In this document: one piece after another, positions 27,992-36,424 of the stretch | How the letters are laid out: each line of letters begins with the position of its first letter | How positions within the stretch are numbered: the first letter of the stretch is position 1 | Assembly (NCBI GenBank): GCA_016200135.1 | Contig: JACQFI010000105.1 | Coordinates: forward strand, 27,085-91,084 | Reading direction: 5' to 3' | Source: Planctomycetota bacterium | GTDB taxonomy: Bacteria > Planctomycetota > SZUA-567 > H5-PLA8 | Length of the DNA stretch: 64,000 bases | The notes under the pieces: generated by a model | The model's input: only the letters and a program-made list of their open reading frames with translations | Database searches by the model: none | What the model was told of the DNA's origin: nothing | Program-made: the position numbers and the translations under genes

Positions 27992-30900
27992 ATGGCCGAA
28001 AGTGTTCCTCAAATCCTGGCGAACTGCCGCATCATGTCCAAACTTGGACAGGGCGGCATGGGGAGCGTGTACCGTGCGGTCCACACGACGCTTGGGCGCC
28101 CCATCGCGCTCAAAGTTCTGCCGGTCGAGTTCACGCGCAGCCCGGAGTACGTCGCGCGGTTCATGCGCGAGGCCCGCGCGGTCGCCAACCTGAGCCATCC
28201 CAACATCGTGAACGTGCACGACGCGGGCGAGCAGAACGGCATCTACTACATCGCGATGGAACTGGTGGACGGCGCGAGCATGGGGGCGCTCACGCATTAT
28301 TACCGGCCGCTCTCCGAAGTCGAGTGCCTCAACTTCCTGCTGCAAGCGGCGAAGGGGCTCGCGGCGGCCCATGCGCGCGGCTTGGTGCACCGCGACCTGA
28401 AACCCGAGAACCTGCTCGTCAGCCGCGAAGGTTACTTGAAGATCGTGGACTTCGGGCTGGTGCTCGAACAGAGCAGCGACTCGCATCTGACGCGCACCGG
28501 CACGTTCCTCGGCACGCCGACCTACATGAGCCCCGAGCAGTGCGACAGCGAGACTGCCGACGCCCGCAGCGACCTGTATTCGCTGGGGGCGACCTTCTTT
28601 AGCGCCCTCACGGGCAAGCCGCCCTTCCAGGCGCCGACCGCACTGGGGATCCTCTACAAGCACAAGTTCGAGCAGCCGCCGGACCCGCGGTCGCTCGTAC
28701 CGGACCTCACGGAAGCGTCGGCCAAGATTCTGCTCAAGCTGCTTAACAAGAAGCGCGAAGACCGCCAGCAGAACGCGCAGGAATTGATCGAGGAAGTGGA
28801 GAAGGCGCAGAAAGGCGTCGCGGGCAAAGAGAATACGTGGTCCCTGAAGGAAGCGCTGGGGAACCTCAAGCCGGCGCCGGATCTGCCGCTGGTCTTTGCC
28901 GCCACGCCCAGCCCCAATCCGGTGGCGGCGTACACGCCCACGGTTCTGCCGGGCAATTTCGATCCGCGCAGCGCCACGGGCATGCCCACCGGGGGGACGC
29001 CGGCGCCGCTGAGCTCCGCGCCTGGGCAGACGCCGGTCCACATGGTGGGCACGACGCCCGCACGGCAGCCGTCGGCCTCCGGCTTTGAACCGACGCTGCT
29101 CACGGGAGGCAACCGGACGCCCGTGGCGCAAGGGACCCCCGCGAGTTCGGGCTTTGAGCCGACGATGATCTCGGCCGGGAAGATGGCCGCGCAGCAGGCT
29201 TCGGGTGCGACGCCTTCTCCGCTGCAGATGACCCCGGCGCCCGCGCCGCTTCAGGAACTTCCGACCCCGACGGTGCTCTCGGGCCCGCAGGCGCAACAGG
29301 CGAAGGCCAGCAAAGTCCCGCTGCTGGCCGCCGCGGCCGCGGTGCTGCTGCTGGTAGTGGGCCTGGGCGCGTACTTCGGCTACGAGATGCTGCAGAAGAA
29401 GCAGCAGCTTTCGAAGTACAAGAGCGATATTCAGCAGTTCATCGAGGAGGGCGACCTTGAAAAGGCCGAGCGCGCCCGCAAAGCCGCGCTGGTCAAGTTC
29501 TCCGACGACACGGAACTGCAGAACTTCGAGAGCCGTATTCTGGCCGGGTTCGTCAAGCGCGCCGAGAGCGAGTTAACCAAGGATGTCACCAAGGCCGGCG
29601 AGGCCGTGCGCTCGGGACTGCAGTTCTTCCCCGACGACAAGACGCTGAAAGACCTGCAGCAGAAAGTGCTGACGGGCTACGTCGCCGCCATCGAAAAGGC
29701 CATTAAGGAAGCCAAGGACAAGGATGCGCGCGCCCTGCTCGCCGCGGCGTTTGCCGAATTCCCCGGCAACTACCAGCTCGGTGAATTGCAGCAGCAGTTA
29801 AGCGACAGGCATGCGGAGCAAAAGGCGAGGTTCGGCGACGCCTTGAAGAAAGGCATCGAAGCGTTTCAGGGCGGCGACTATCCTGCAGCAGAAGATCATC
29901 TGTTGGAAGCCGCCAAATACAAACCGACAGACCCGGAACTCGAGACCAAGCTGCGCAAGCCGCTCTTCGACTACTACATGAAGACGTCCACGGACGCGGC
30001 CAAGGGCGAGAAGTGGCAGGACGCGCTCGAGGCGGCGAAGAAAGCGGGTGCGTTCGGTTCCGCCGACGAAGCCGTGCAGACCTGCGAACGGCGCATCAAG
30101 ATCGAAGCCGTTCGAACCGACGCCGACGCGGCCAACAAGAAGGGCGACTGGCGCGGCGCGGCCCTCAAACTGCTCGACGCCTGCACCCTGACCGACGAGA
30201 AGAAAGACACGGCGCTCAAAGCCCAACTCACGCAACAAGCCGCCGCGTTGCGGTCGGCCGGGTTCGAACGCGAGATTCAGGACGCGGAGAAGGCGCTGCA
30301 GTGGGACAAGGCCTCGAAGCGGATCGAAGAGGCCCTGCAGGTCATGGGTCCCAACGATGCGCTCAGCCAAAGGTTGCAGACCGCGCGCAACAACTTTGCC
30401 AAATCGACGACCTTCGCCGATGCCATGAAGTCCGGCGACGAGTCCATGGGCAAGAAGAATTGGGCGGACGCGCGCAACAGCTTCCAGGCGGCGCTTAATA
30501 TCAAGAAAAACGATGCGACGGCGCAGGCTAAATTCACGGAAGCCGATGTGCGCTTTCAGATTGAGAACGGCAATTCACTCTTTGCCGCGCAAAACTGGAC
30601 TAACGCCAAAGAGGTCTACCAGTCCGCCGAGTTGACCGCCAACGCGCTTAGCGGCGCCGAGTACAAGGACCTGAAAGACTCGCTCAAGCGCTATATCGAG
30701 CAGGTGGACCAGCGCGTGAAGGACCTGGAGCAGAGCGAGAAGGACGCGGCCAGAATGGCCACCGAGGGGAAGCTTGCGGAAGCGATCAGGGCATACGAGG
30801 CCCTAAAGACCTTGAACAAGAGCAAACAGGGCGGCTACGACTCGGAGATCTCTCGCATCAAGCGGGAGGACCAATACCGCTCCTGGCTCAAGAACGGCGA

Positions 30901-32179
30901 CGATGCGGTGCAACTCGGCAAATTCGCCGAAGCGCGCGACGATTACCGCAAGGCCCTGGAGAAAAAAGCCGACGACAGCCAGGTCAAGGACGAGATCGCC
31001 AAGCGCCAAAAGAATGTCGATGCCCAGGAGAAGTTCCAGGCCGGCGAGACGGCCTGGAAGGTCTCGGACTGGCGCAAAGCCAAGACCGGTTACGAGGACG
31101 CGCAAGCCGCCTATCCGGAAGCGCCCAAGGACTTCAAGGATCTGGTCAAGAAGCAGCTCGATGCGGTCAACGCCCGGCTGAAGCAGATCAACGATGCGGA
31201 TGCGAAAGCCGCCATGGCGCTCAAGGACAAGCGTTTCGACCTCGCCGAAGCCGGCTACAAGGAATTGCTCACTCTGGACCCCTTGAACAAAACGCTGTAC
31301 GACAAGGCCATCGCGGACCTGCAACCCAAGATTGCGGAGTACAAATCCCAGCTCGATAAGAAACAGCAGGAAGACGAAGACCGCAGGAAGAAAGAGGCCG
31401 AACTCCAGGCCAAGAAGGACCGCTATGCGAATAACATCGCCGTGGCCAAACAGAAGATCAACGGCCGCGATTACGACGGCGCCGAGAACGCACTGAAAGC
31501 CGCGCTGGCGGAATTCCCCGAAGATTCCACGGCCAAGCAAATGCAGCTGCAGATCGAAGAATTAAGGAAGAGACACTTCGACCAGCAGGGCGAGAACGAA
31601 GTCTGGAACAAGGTCGAGCCGCTCGCGAAGCAGGGCCAGTACGCCGCGGCCAAGCAGCAGGCCGACGAAGGCGTGCGGCAGAATCCGGCCCTGGCCGACA
31701 CGGTGAAACCGTGGTCGGATGCGCTGAACGCGCTGGCCTCGGCGGATGCGGCGGCGGATGCGGCTTCGAAAGCGCTCGACGACGGCCTGCGCGTCAACAA
31801 CCTAACCGGCGAAGCACAGGGCGCGTTGACGCGCGGCAAGGCCGATCTGAGAAACGCAGTGACTGCCGCGCAGCGAAGTTTCCTGGGCAAGAATTACAAC
31901 GATGCGCAACGAAGCGCGAACGACGCCGCGGTGAACGCCAAGCGCTCGGCCCGCGAGGCGCTTAGTTCGGCCGCCGAATCCTGCAGCGCGCAGGCGCGCG
32001 CCGAACGTGCAAGCGGCGGAGGCGGCAACACGGGCGGGAAGCCGCCGCGCCACGACAACGCCGGCGAAGGCGACCTGCCCGGCACCGAGGCGCCCGCGCC
32101 CAAGGGCGACGAGCGGAAGGCGAAAGCCTACGACGACGCCGCCAAGGCGCTCCAGCAGATTGCCAACGGCCTGCGCTAA
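27992..32179 (+). CDS. Giant transmembrane Ser/Thr kinase with helical-repeat outer domain
   Basis: 1395 residues. Kinase domain 13-275: GQGGMG, Lys41 (IALK), HRDLKPEN with Asp135, DFG at Asp153, and LGTPTYMSPEQ. A Pro/Thr-rich linker (about 290-435) carries four similar threonine motifs: PTVLPG, GFEPTLLTG, GFEPTMISAG, PTVLSG. One transmembrane helix spans about 440-462 (VPLLAAAAAVLLLVVGLGAYFG). The remaining 930 residues are Lys/Ala/Asp-rich helices repeating every 30-40 residues with TPR-like spacing (for example GDYPAAEDHLLEAAKYKPTDPE). The outer part probably binds proteins or senses cell-wall stress. The linker threonines could be phospho-docking sites. Function inferred from architecture only. 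Confidence 0.93.
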   Translation: MAESVPQILANCRIMSKLGQGGMGSVYRAVHTTLGRPIALKVLPVEFTRSPEYVARFMREARAVANLSHPNIVNVHDAGEQNGIYYIAMELVDGASMGALTHYYRPLSEVECLNFLLQAAKGLAAAHARGLVHRDLKPENLLVSREGYLKIVDFGLVLEQSSDSHLTRTGTFLGTPTYMSPEQCDSETADARSDLYSLGATFFSALTGKPPFQAPTALGILYKHKFEQPPDPRSLVPDLTEASAKILLKLLNKKREDRQQNAQELIEEVEKAQKGVAGKENTWSLKEALGNLKPAPDLPLVFAATPSPNPVAAYTPTVLPGNFDPRSATGMPTGGTPAPLSSAPGQTPVHMVGTTPARQPSASGFEPTLLTGGNRTPVAQGTPASSGFEPTMISAGKMAAQQASGATPSPLQMTPAPAPLQELPTPTVLSGPQAQQAKASKVPLLAAAAAVLLLVVGLGAYFGYEMLQKKQQLSKYKSDIQQFIEEGDLEKAERARKAALVKFSDDTELQNFESRILAGFVKRAESELTKDVTKAGEAVRSGLQFFPDDKTLKDLQQKVLTGYVAAIEKAIKEAKDKDARALLAAAFAEFPGNYQLGELQQQLSDRHAEQKARFGDALKKGIEAFQGGDYPAAEDHLLEAAKYKPTDPELETKLRKPLFDYYMKTSTDAAKGEKWQDALEAAKKAGAFGSADEAVQTCERRIKIEAVRTDADAANKKGDWRGAALKLLDACTLTDEKKDTALKAQLTQQAAALRSAGFEREIQDAEKALQWDKASKRIEEALQVMGPNDALSQRLQTARNNFAKSTTFADAMKSGDESMGKKNWADARNSFQAALNIKKNDATAQAKFTEADVRFQIENGNSLFAAQNWTNAKEVYQSAELTANALSGAEYKDLKDSLKRYIEQVDQRVKDLEQSEKDAARMATEGKLAEAIRAYEALKTLNKSKQGGYDSEISRIKREDQYRSWLKNGDDAVQLGKFAEARDDYRKALEKKADDSQVKDEIAKRQKNVDAQEKFQAGETAWKVSDWRKAKTGYEDAQAAYPEAPKDFKDLVKKQLDAVNARLKQINDADAKAAMALKDKRFDLAEAGYKELLTLDPLNKTLYDKAIADLQPKIAEYKSQLDKKQQEDEDRRKKEAELQAKKDRYANNIAVAKQKINGRDYDGAENALKAALAEFPEDSTAKQMQLQIEELRKRHFDQQGENEVWNKVEPLAKQGQYAAAKQQADEGVRQNPALADTVKPWSDALNALASADAAADAASKALDDGLRVNNLTGEAQGALTRGKADLRNAVTAAQRSFLGKNYNDAQRSANDAAVNAKRSAREALSSAAESCSAQARAERASGGGGNTGGKPPRHDNAGEGDLPGTEAPAPKGDERKAKAYDDAAKALQQIANGLR

Positions 32180-32229
32180 GCGGTCCCGCTAAAGCTTAGG
32201 ATTGAAGATTCGGCCGATTTCGTGCCGCA

Positions 32230-32244
32230 GGCGGCTTGCCCGCC
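32230..32244. terminator. Small GC hairpin between convergent genes
   Basis: GGCGG-CTTGC-CCGCC in the 79-base gap where the kinase and the oxidoreductase genes converge. There is no T-run. It may be a weak shared terminator. Confidence 0.35.
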
Positions 32245-32258
32245 GCTACGGGTGCTCC

Positions 32259-33209
32259 TTACTCGCCGGCTTCGATGCGCTCGGCCAGTTCGGCGGAACG
32301 GACCGCGGCGGCGAAATTGTTCTCGCACTCCTTGCCGGCCGCGACGCTCTCGATGAAATGCCTGGTTTCGGCGTCGTAGCCGTAGATCACACGGAACTCG
32401 TCGGTGCCGCAGAGTTCCGCGCCTTTGAGGATCTTGGGTTCTTTCTTCCCGCTCTCGAAGATCTCGGCCGTCTCCGGCGCGCGGACATACGCGCTGATCC
32501 CGCTGCCGTGGAACTCAAAGCGCTCGTAGCGGTTGCCGTTCTTGCGGTTGGCGCTGAGCAGGCCGACCGCGCCGCGCTTGAAGCGCACAATGGCGTTAAA
32601 GTTATTCAGCCAGTCTTCGCCCTGAAGCCGGTCCACGTAGCTGTGGCACCCGGCCGTCTCGCCGCCGATCCAGCTCAGCACGTCGATCACGTGGATCACG
32701 TCCGAACGGATAATGGAGACTTTGTTCTGCTCGTAATTCTCCTTCATGTTCTTGTGGAACTCGGCCATAACCGTGTTGATGGGGCCGTTCTGCTCGACCA
32801 GGCGCCGGGCCTCCGCCAGCACCGGCGAGAAGCGCCGGTTGAACGCTACGGCCGTGAGGCAACGGTGCTTCTGCGCGGCGGCGGTGAGTTCGCGCGCCTC
32901 GGCCGCGCTCACGCCCAGCGGTTTTTCGGTGAAGACGTGCTTCCCGGCGGCGAGGCAATCGAGGATGATCTGGCGCACGAAGCGCGGCGACATGATCACG
33001 TACACGGCGTCGATCTTCTCGCGCTCGAACATCAGCCGGTAATCGGAGTACTTACCCGGAATCCCGTACTTGGCCGCGGTCTGTTCGCGGCGCTTCTCGT
33101 CCAGGTCGCAGACCGCGACCAGCTTGGCTTTGGGATGCTTTGCAACGCTGGGATAGTGCACGGCGTTGGCCATGTCGCCCGCGCCGATGAAGGCCACATG
33201 AATCGTCAT
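32259..33209 (-). CDS. Gfo/Idh/MocA family NAD(P)-dependent oxidoreductase
   Basis: 316 residues from ATG 33209, which starts the Rossmann domain directly (MTIHVAFIGAGDMANAVHY) after GGAGCG; a longer upstream frame is not protein-like. The conserved EKPLGVSAAEARELTAAA block (catalytic Lys in EKP) and a C-terminal beta-sheet domain with the IRSDVIHVIDVLSWIGG stretch support a sugar or polyol dehydrogenase. Family members oxidise inositol, glucose-fructose and many other sugars with NAD(P). Substrate unknown; no sugar operon adjoins it. Confidence 0.92.
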   Translation of the reverse strand: MTIHVAFIGAGDMANAVHYPSVAKHPKAKLVAVCDLDEKRREQTAAKYGIPGKYSDYRLMFEREKIDAVYVIMSPRFVRQIILDCLAAGKHVFTEKPLGVSAAEARELTAAAQKHRCLTAVAFNRRFSPVLAEARRLVEQNGPINTVMAEFHKNMKENYEQNKVSIIRSDVIHVIDVLSWIGGETAGCHSYVDRLQGEDWLNNFNAIVRFKRGAVGLLSANRKNGNRYERFEFHGSGISAYVRAPETAEIFESGKKEPKILKGAELCGTDEFRVIYGYDAETRHFIESVAAGKECENNFAAAVRSAELAERIEAGE

Positions 33210-33390
33210 CGCTGTTTCGCTCCCATGTAAGCGCCGAAGGCTTGTCCGCCGCGCCGGCTCGCTATCCAAGCCGTATGCGAGAAACTGGGCTAACGTTACT
33301 TGAATAAGAGTGCGCATGCCACCGGTTCCCTCTGGCCCGCCTGAGCGATTCTCGACAGGCCCGGAATGCATACGGTGCAGGGGAAAAGGC

Positions 33391-33418
33391 TTGACATGGA
33401 TTATCGAATCATTAACCT
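33391..33418 (+). promoter_or_regulatory. Sigma-70-like promoter for the MshEN/HATPase cluster
   Basis: A perfect -35 TTGACA (33391-33396), a 16-base spacer and TAACCT (33413-33418, weak -10) lie about 70 bases before the first gene of the four-gene cluster. It is the best -35 match I found in the window. Confidence 0.5.
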
Positions 33419-33488
33419 GCCGTAAAGCTTTGATATTTATGTACGTTGCGCGCTCTCTTGTCGCCAGCTAGGGGGAGGGTCATGCTCT

Positions 33489-34103
33489 ATGAGTGATAAG
33501 CTGGGGGAGATGCTGCTTAAAGCCAATTTGATCACGGAAAGCCAGCTTCGCACGGCGCTGGATACGCAGCAGCAGGTGGGCGGCAAACTGGGCGTGATTC
33601 TGCTGAAACTGCGTTACCTACCTGAAGATACCATGGTCTCGTTCCTCGGGAAGCAGCTCAATCTGCCTACGATGCAACTGAAGGACCTCGTGGTGTCGCC
33701 CAAGGTCTCCGCGCTGATGGACGTGGAACTTCTGGAGAAACACCAGATGCTGCCCATCCGCCGGAAGGACGACGTGCTGATCCTGGCCGTGGCCGATCCC
33801 ATGGACTACAACGCCGCGGACGAGGTCCGCTTCCTGACGGGGCTGCGCACGGAACTGGCCGTGGCCTCGCGGAGCAACATTCAGAAGGCGATCGACTACT
33901 ATTTCCACGGCCTGCCGTGTCCGGACCTGGCGAGCGCCGACGAGGAAGTGCGGACCTCGGGCGAGCACGCGGCGGTGAGCGGAGGCCGGGGTGCGGTGCG
34001 TCTGCCGCCCGCGCAGGTGCTGCAGGCGCTCGTGGATCTGCTGATTGAGAAGAAAGTCATTCAGAAGGAAGAACTTGCGGCCAAACTCGGCAAGGCCAAG
34101 TAG
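33489..34103 (+). CDS. Stand-alone GspE/PilB N-terminal (MshEN-like) protein
   Basis: 204 residues, AGGGGGAGGG upstream. Residues 1-150 match the N-terminal domain of type II secretion/type IV pilus ATPases. Two consecutive MshEN-type repeats can be read: KLGEMLLKANLITESQLRTALDTQ (near 4-27) and KLGVILLKLRYLPEDTMVSFLGKQ (near 33-56). In MshE this repeat pair binds cyclic di-GMP. A second half (DVELLEKHQMLPIRRKDDVLILAVADPMD) is the usual following subdomain. No ATPase follows; the protein ends with a short helical tail (LQALVDLLIEKKVIQKEELAAKLGKAK). First gene of the cluster; a ligand-sensing role is inferred. Confidence 0.85.
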   Translation: MSDKLGEMLLKANLITESQLRTALDTQQQVGGKLGVILLKLRYLPEDTMVSFLGKQLNLPTMQLKDLVVSPKVSALMDVELLEKHQMLPIRRKDDVLILAVADPMDYNAADEVRFLTGLRTELAVASRSNIQKAIDYYFHGLPCPDLASADEEVRTSGEHAAVSGGRGAVRLPPAQVLQALVDLLIEKKVIQKEELAAKLGKAK

Positions 34104-34193
34104 GTTTGACCTTTGGCCGCCTTGTGCATAGTATGGCCTTTGCCCATTGGACTTTGGCCGTGCTCGGTCAGCTTTTAGGGGACGAGAGTTTAC

Positions 34194-35300
34194 ATGAAGA
34201 CCCTCTCAACGCCGGAACTGGCCCAACGGGTGGCGCAGGAACTGAGCGCGCCTGAAGCGCAGACGCGCGCGGTGCTCGACCGCGCCATTGAAGTCATGCG
34301 CAAAGAGCTGCAGCGCGGCAACCGCATCGAACTCCCGCAATTCCTCTCGCTCTTCGTCAAGACCGGCCAGGCCGTCTCGACCAAGGGCACCACGAATCCC
34401 TCCGTCAACCTTCCTCCGGCGCGGCTGGTTCAATTCGACCTCGACGAGAGCCTGCGCAAGAAGATCGAAGGCTCCGGCCAGTACCAGATCCTGCTGGTGG
34501 TCCCGCGCAAGAACTTCTTCACGGGCGTGATGGCCGCGCGGCTCTCGAGCGTGCGCAGCGAAGTGACGGTCATCGACGGCGAGAGCAACGCGATCACATT
34601 CCTCGAAAAGCACCACCCCGACTTGATCGTGCTCGATGTGGGGCTCGGGGAACCTTCGAAGGTCTGCGAGTTCGTCAAGAAGCGCAAAGAGACGAGCCTG
34701 ACCGCGATCATCCGCGTCTACGCCGAAGGCGAGGACCCCGCCGTGGTGAAGGGCGTGCAGTCGGTGGCGGACGAGACGATCATCGAGCCCTTCGAGCTGA
34801 CGGACCTGGTGAAACTGACCGAATCGGAGCTCGCGCGCTTCGCCGAAGAGCGCAACTACTTCGAACACGAGATGCACTTCAAGGTCCAGTCGGGCGAGGA
34901 CCACATCGAGATCGCCAACGACCTCGTGGCCGGGCTGCTCGCGCAGTCGGGCCTGACCGAAGAGTCGGGTTCGGCGCTGGGCGTGGCCTTTCGCGAGGCG
35001 CTCGATAACGGTAACCGCCACGGCAACAAGATGAACGAGAAGCGCCATGTGGACATCCAGTACATCGTGGATCGCGAGAAGGTGACGCTGGCCGTTACGG
35101 ACGAGGGCGATGGCTTCGACACCGAGATCTACCTGAGCCGCGGCGTGAGCGGCAATCCCGTCGACGCGGCGCGTGAGCGGAACCTGCAGGGCGGCGCGGG
35201 CGGGCTGGGCATCATGCTGATGCTCAAATGCGTGGACAAGTTGGAGTACAACTACGCGGGGAATAAGATCACCCTGACGAAGTACATCCGCAAAACCTGA
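34194..35300 (+). CDS. HU-like / receiver-like / HATPase fusion protein
   Basis: 368 residues with three joined modules. Residues 1-93 resemble HU/IHF DNA-binding proteins (LAQRVAQELS...VLDRAIEVMRKELQRGNRIELPQFLSLFVKT) with a shortened DNA arm. Residues about 95-215 form a receiver-like fold with Asp148 in DLIVLDVG but no acidic pair at the N-end (VVPRKNF), so it is probably degenerate. Residues about 225-368 are an anti-sigma-type HATPase (RsbW/SpoIIAB class) with an intact N-box Glu268/Asn272 (FREALDNGNRHG) and DEGDGFD. An HU domain joined to a partner-switching kinase is not an arrangement I know. It may bind DNA, or use HU only to dimerise. The neighbouring gene encodes an STAS partner. 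Confidence 0.85.
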   Translation: MKTLSTPELAQRVAQELSAPEAQTRAVLDRAIEVMRKELQRGNRIELPQFLSLFVKTGQAVSTKGTTNPSVNLPPARLVQFDLDESLRKKIEGSGQYQILLVVPRKNFFTGVMAARLSSVRSEVTVIDGESNAITFLEKHHPDLIVLDVGLGEPSKVCEFVKKRKETSLTAIIRVYAEGEDPAVVKGVQSVADETIIEPFELTDLVKLTESELARFAEERNYFEHEMHFKVQSGEDHIEIANDLVAGLLAQSGLTEESGSALGVAFREALDNGNRHGNKMNEKRHVDIQYIVDREKVTLAVTDEGDGFDTEIYLSRGVSGNPVDAARERNLQGGAGGLGIMLMLKCVDKLEYNYAGNKITLTKYIRKT

Positions 35301-35356
35301 GCCCCCTACGGCGATAGGCGGGGTACGTAAAGGAGCCGTCAAGCGGCGAGGCACCC

Positions 35357-36376
35357 ATGGCAAACATCGAATTCCGCGTAAAGGTCATCAAATCGCCCTC
35401 CGGCATCACGGCCACGCTGGCCGAGATGGACGGTTCCATCGATGCCAGCACGATCCAGCAGTTCCAGCAGGTCATGGACAAGCTGATCGAGAAGGGCGTG
35501 AAGAACCTGATCCTGGACTGTACGAACGTTAAGTACATCAACTCGACCGGTCTGGGCACGCTGCTTAAGTACGCCGACACCTTCGAGTCCATCGGCGGGC
35601 ACATCGCCTTCTGCCGCGTACCCAGCAAAGTCATGCTCGTGATGGAGATGCTGGGCTTTAACGCGCTCTTCAACATCGTGCCGGACGAGGCCACGGCGCT
35701 GAAGTCCTTCTCGGGCAAGCTTGCGCCGCCCGCTTCGGTAAAGGTCCAGACGACGCCCGCGGCTCCAGCCTACGCGCCTCCGGCTCCGCCGTCCTACGCT
35801 CCGCCCGCGCCCGCCGCGCCTCCCGCGGCCGCTCCGCCCGCGGCTTCCTTTCCCATGCAAACGGCCTGCGCGCGCTGCCGCGTTACTTTGGATGTCCCGA
35901 AGATCGGCAAGTACAAGTGCCCCCGCTGCGGCGCCGTGCTGGCCGTCGAACCCACCGGCCGCGTGCGCTTCTTCGCCTCGAAGAAGGGCCGCCCGATCGA
36001 GATCAGCATTCCCTCGAAGAAAGAACTGGTGCCCGGCATCAGCGCCTTGGCGGCAAGCTGCGCCTCGGCGGCCGGTTTCGACAACGGTTCGACCGACTCG
36101 ATCTCCAGCGCGGTGCAGTCCGCCTGCGACAACCTGATCGACCACGCCTACGGCGGCGATCCGGGCAACGTAGTTCACATGCTGATCGTGCCCAACGGCA
36201 CGACGCTGACGATCAAGATCGCGGATCACGGCAAGGCGCTCGATTTCGGGCCTTCGGGATCGATTCACAGCGATTCGCGGTTCGCGGCCGTGGTCAGTTC
36301 GATGGACACGGTCGAACATCGCCCCAATCCCCGCGGTGGCAACATGATCACGCTGATCAAGGTCATGCAGCAGTAG
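35357..36376 (+). CDS. STAS / zinc ribbon / HATPase fusion protein
   Basis: 339 residues. Residues 1-118 are an anti-anti-sigma STAS domain; the switch site reads NST64G, with Thr64 where SpoIIAA has its phosphorylated Ser58. A Pro/Ala-rich linker (about 127-165) leads to a zinc ribbon with Cys171, Cys174, Cys188 and Cys191. Residues about 205-339 match the RsbW-type HATPase fold (AVQSACDNLIDHAYGG, IADHGKALDF), but the N-box catalytic Glu is Ser255, so kinase activity may be lost. Antagonist and kinase folds in one chain suggest an internal, perhaps self-inhibited, switch. The zinc ribbon has no obvious parallel in known partner-switching proteins. Third gene of the cluster. Confidence 0.85.
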   Translation: MANIEFRVKVIKSPSGITATLAEMDGSIDASTIQQFQQVMDKLIEKGVKNLILDCTNVKYINSTGLGTLLKYADTFESIGGHIAFCRVPSKVMLVMEMLGFNALFNIVPDEATALKSFSGKLAPPASVKVQTTPAAPAYAPPAPPSYAPPAPAAPPAAAPPAASFPMQTACARCRVTLDVPKIGKYKCPRCGAVLAVEPTGRVRFFASKKGRPIEISIPSKKELVPGISALAASCASAAGFDNGSTDSISSAVQSACDNLIDHAYGGDPGNVVHMLIVPNGTTLTIKIADHGKALDFGPSGSIHSDSRFAAVVSSMDTVEHRPNPRGGNMITLIKVMQQ

Positions 36377-36424
36377 TCTTGGGCCGGTGGAGCTACTCCG
36401 CCGCACGGTACGGAAGGCGATTCC

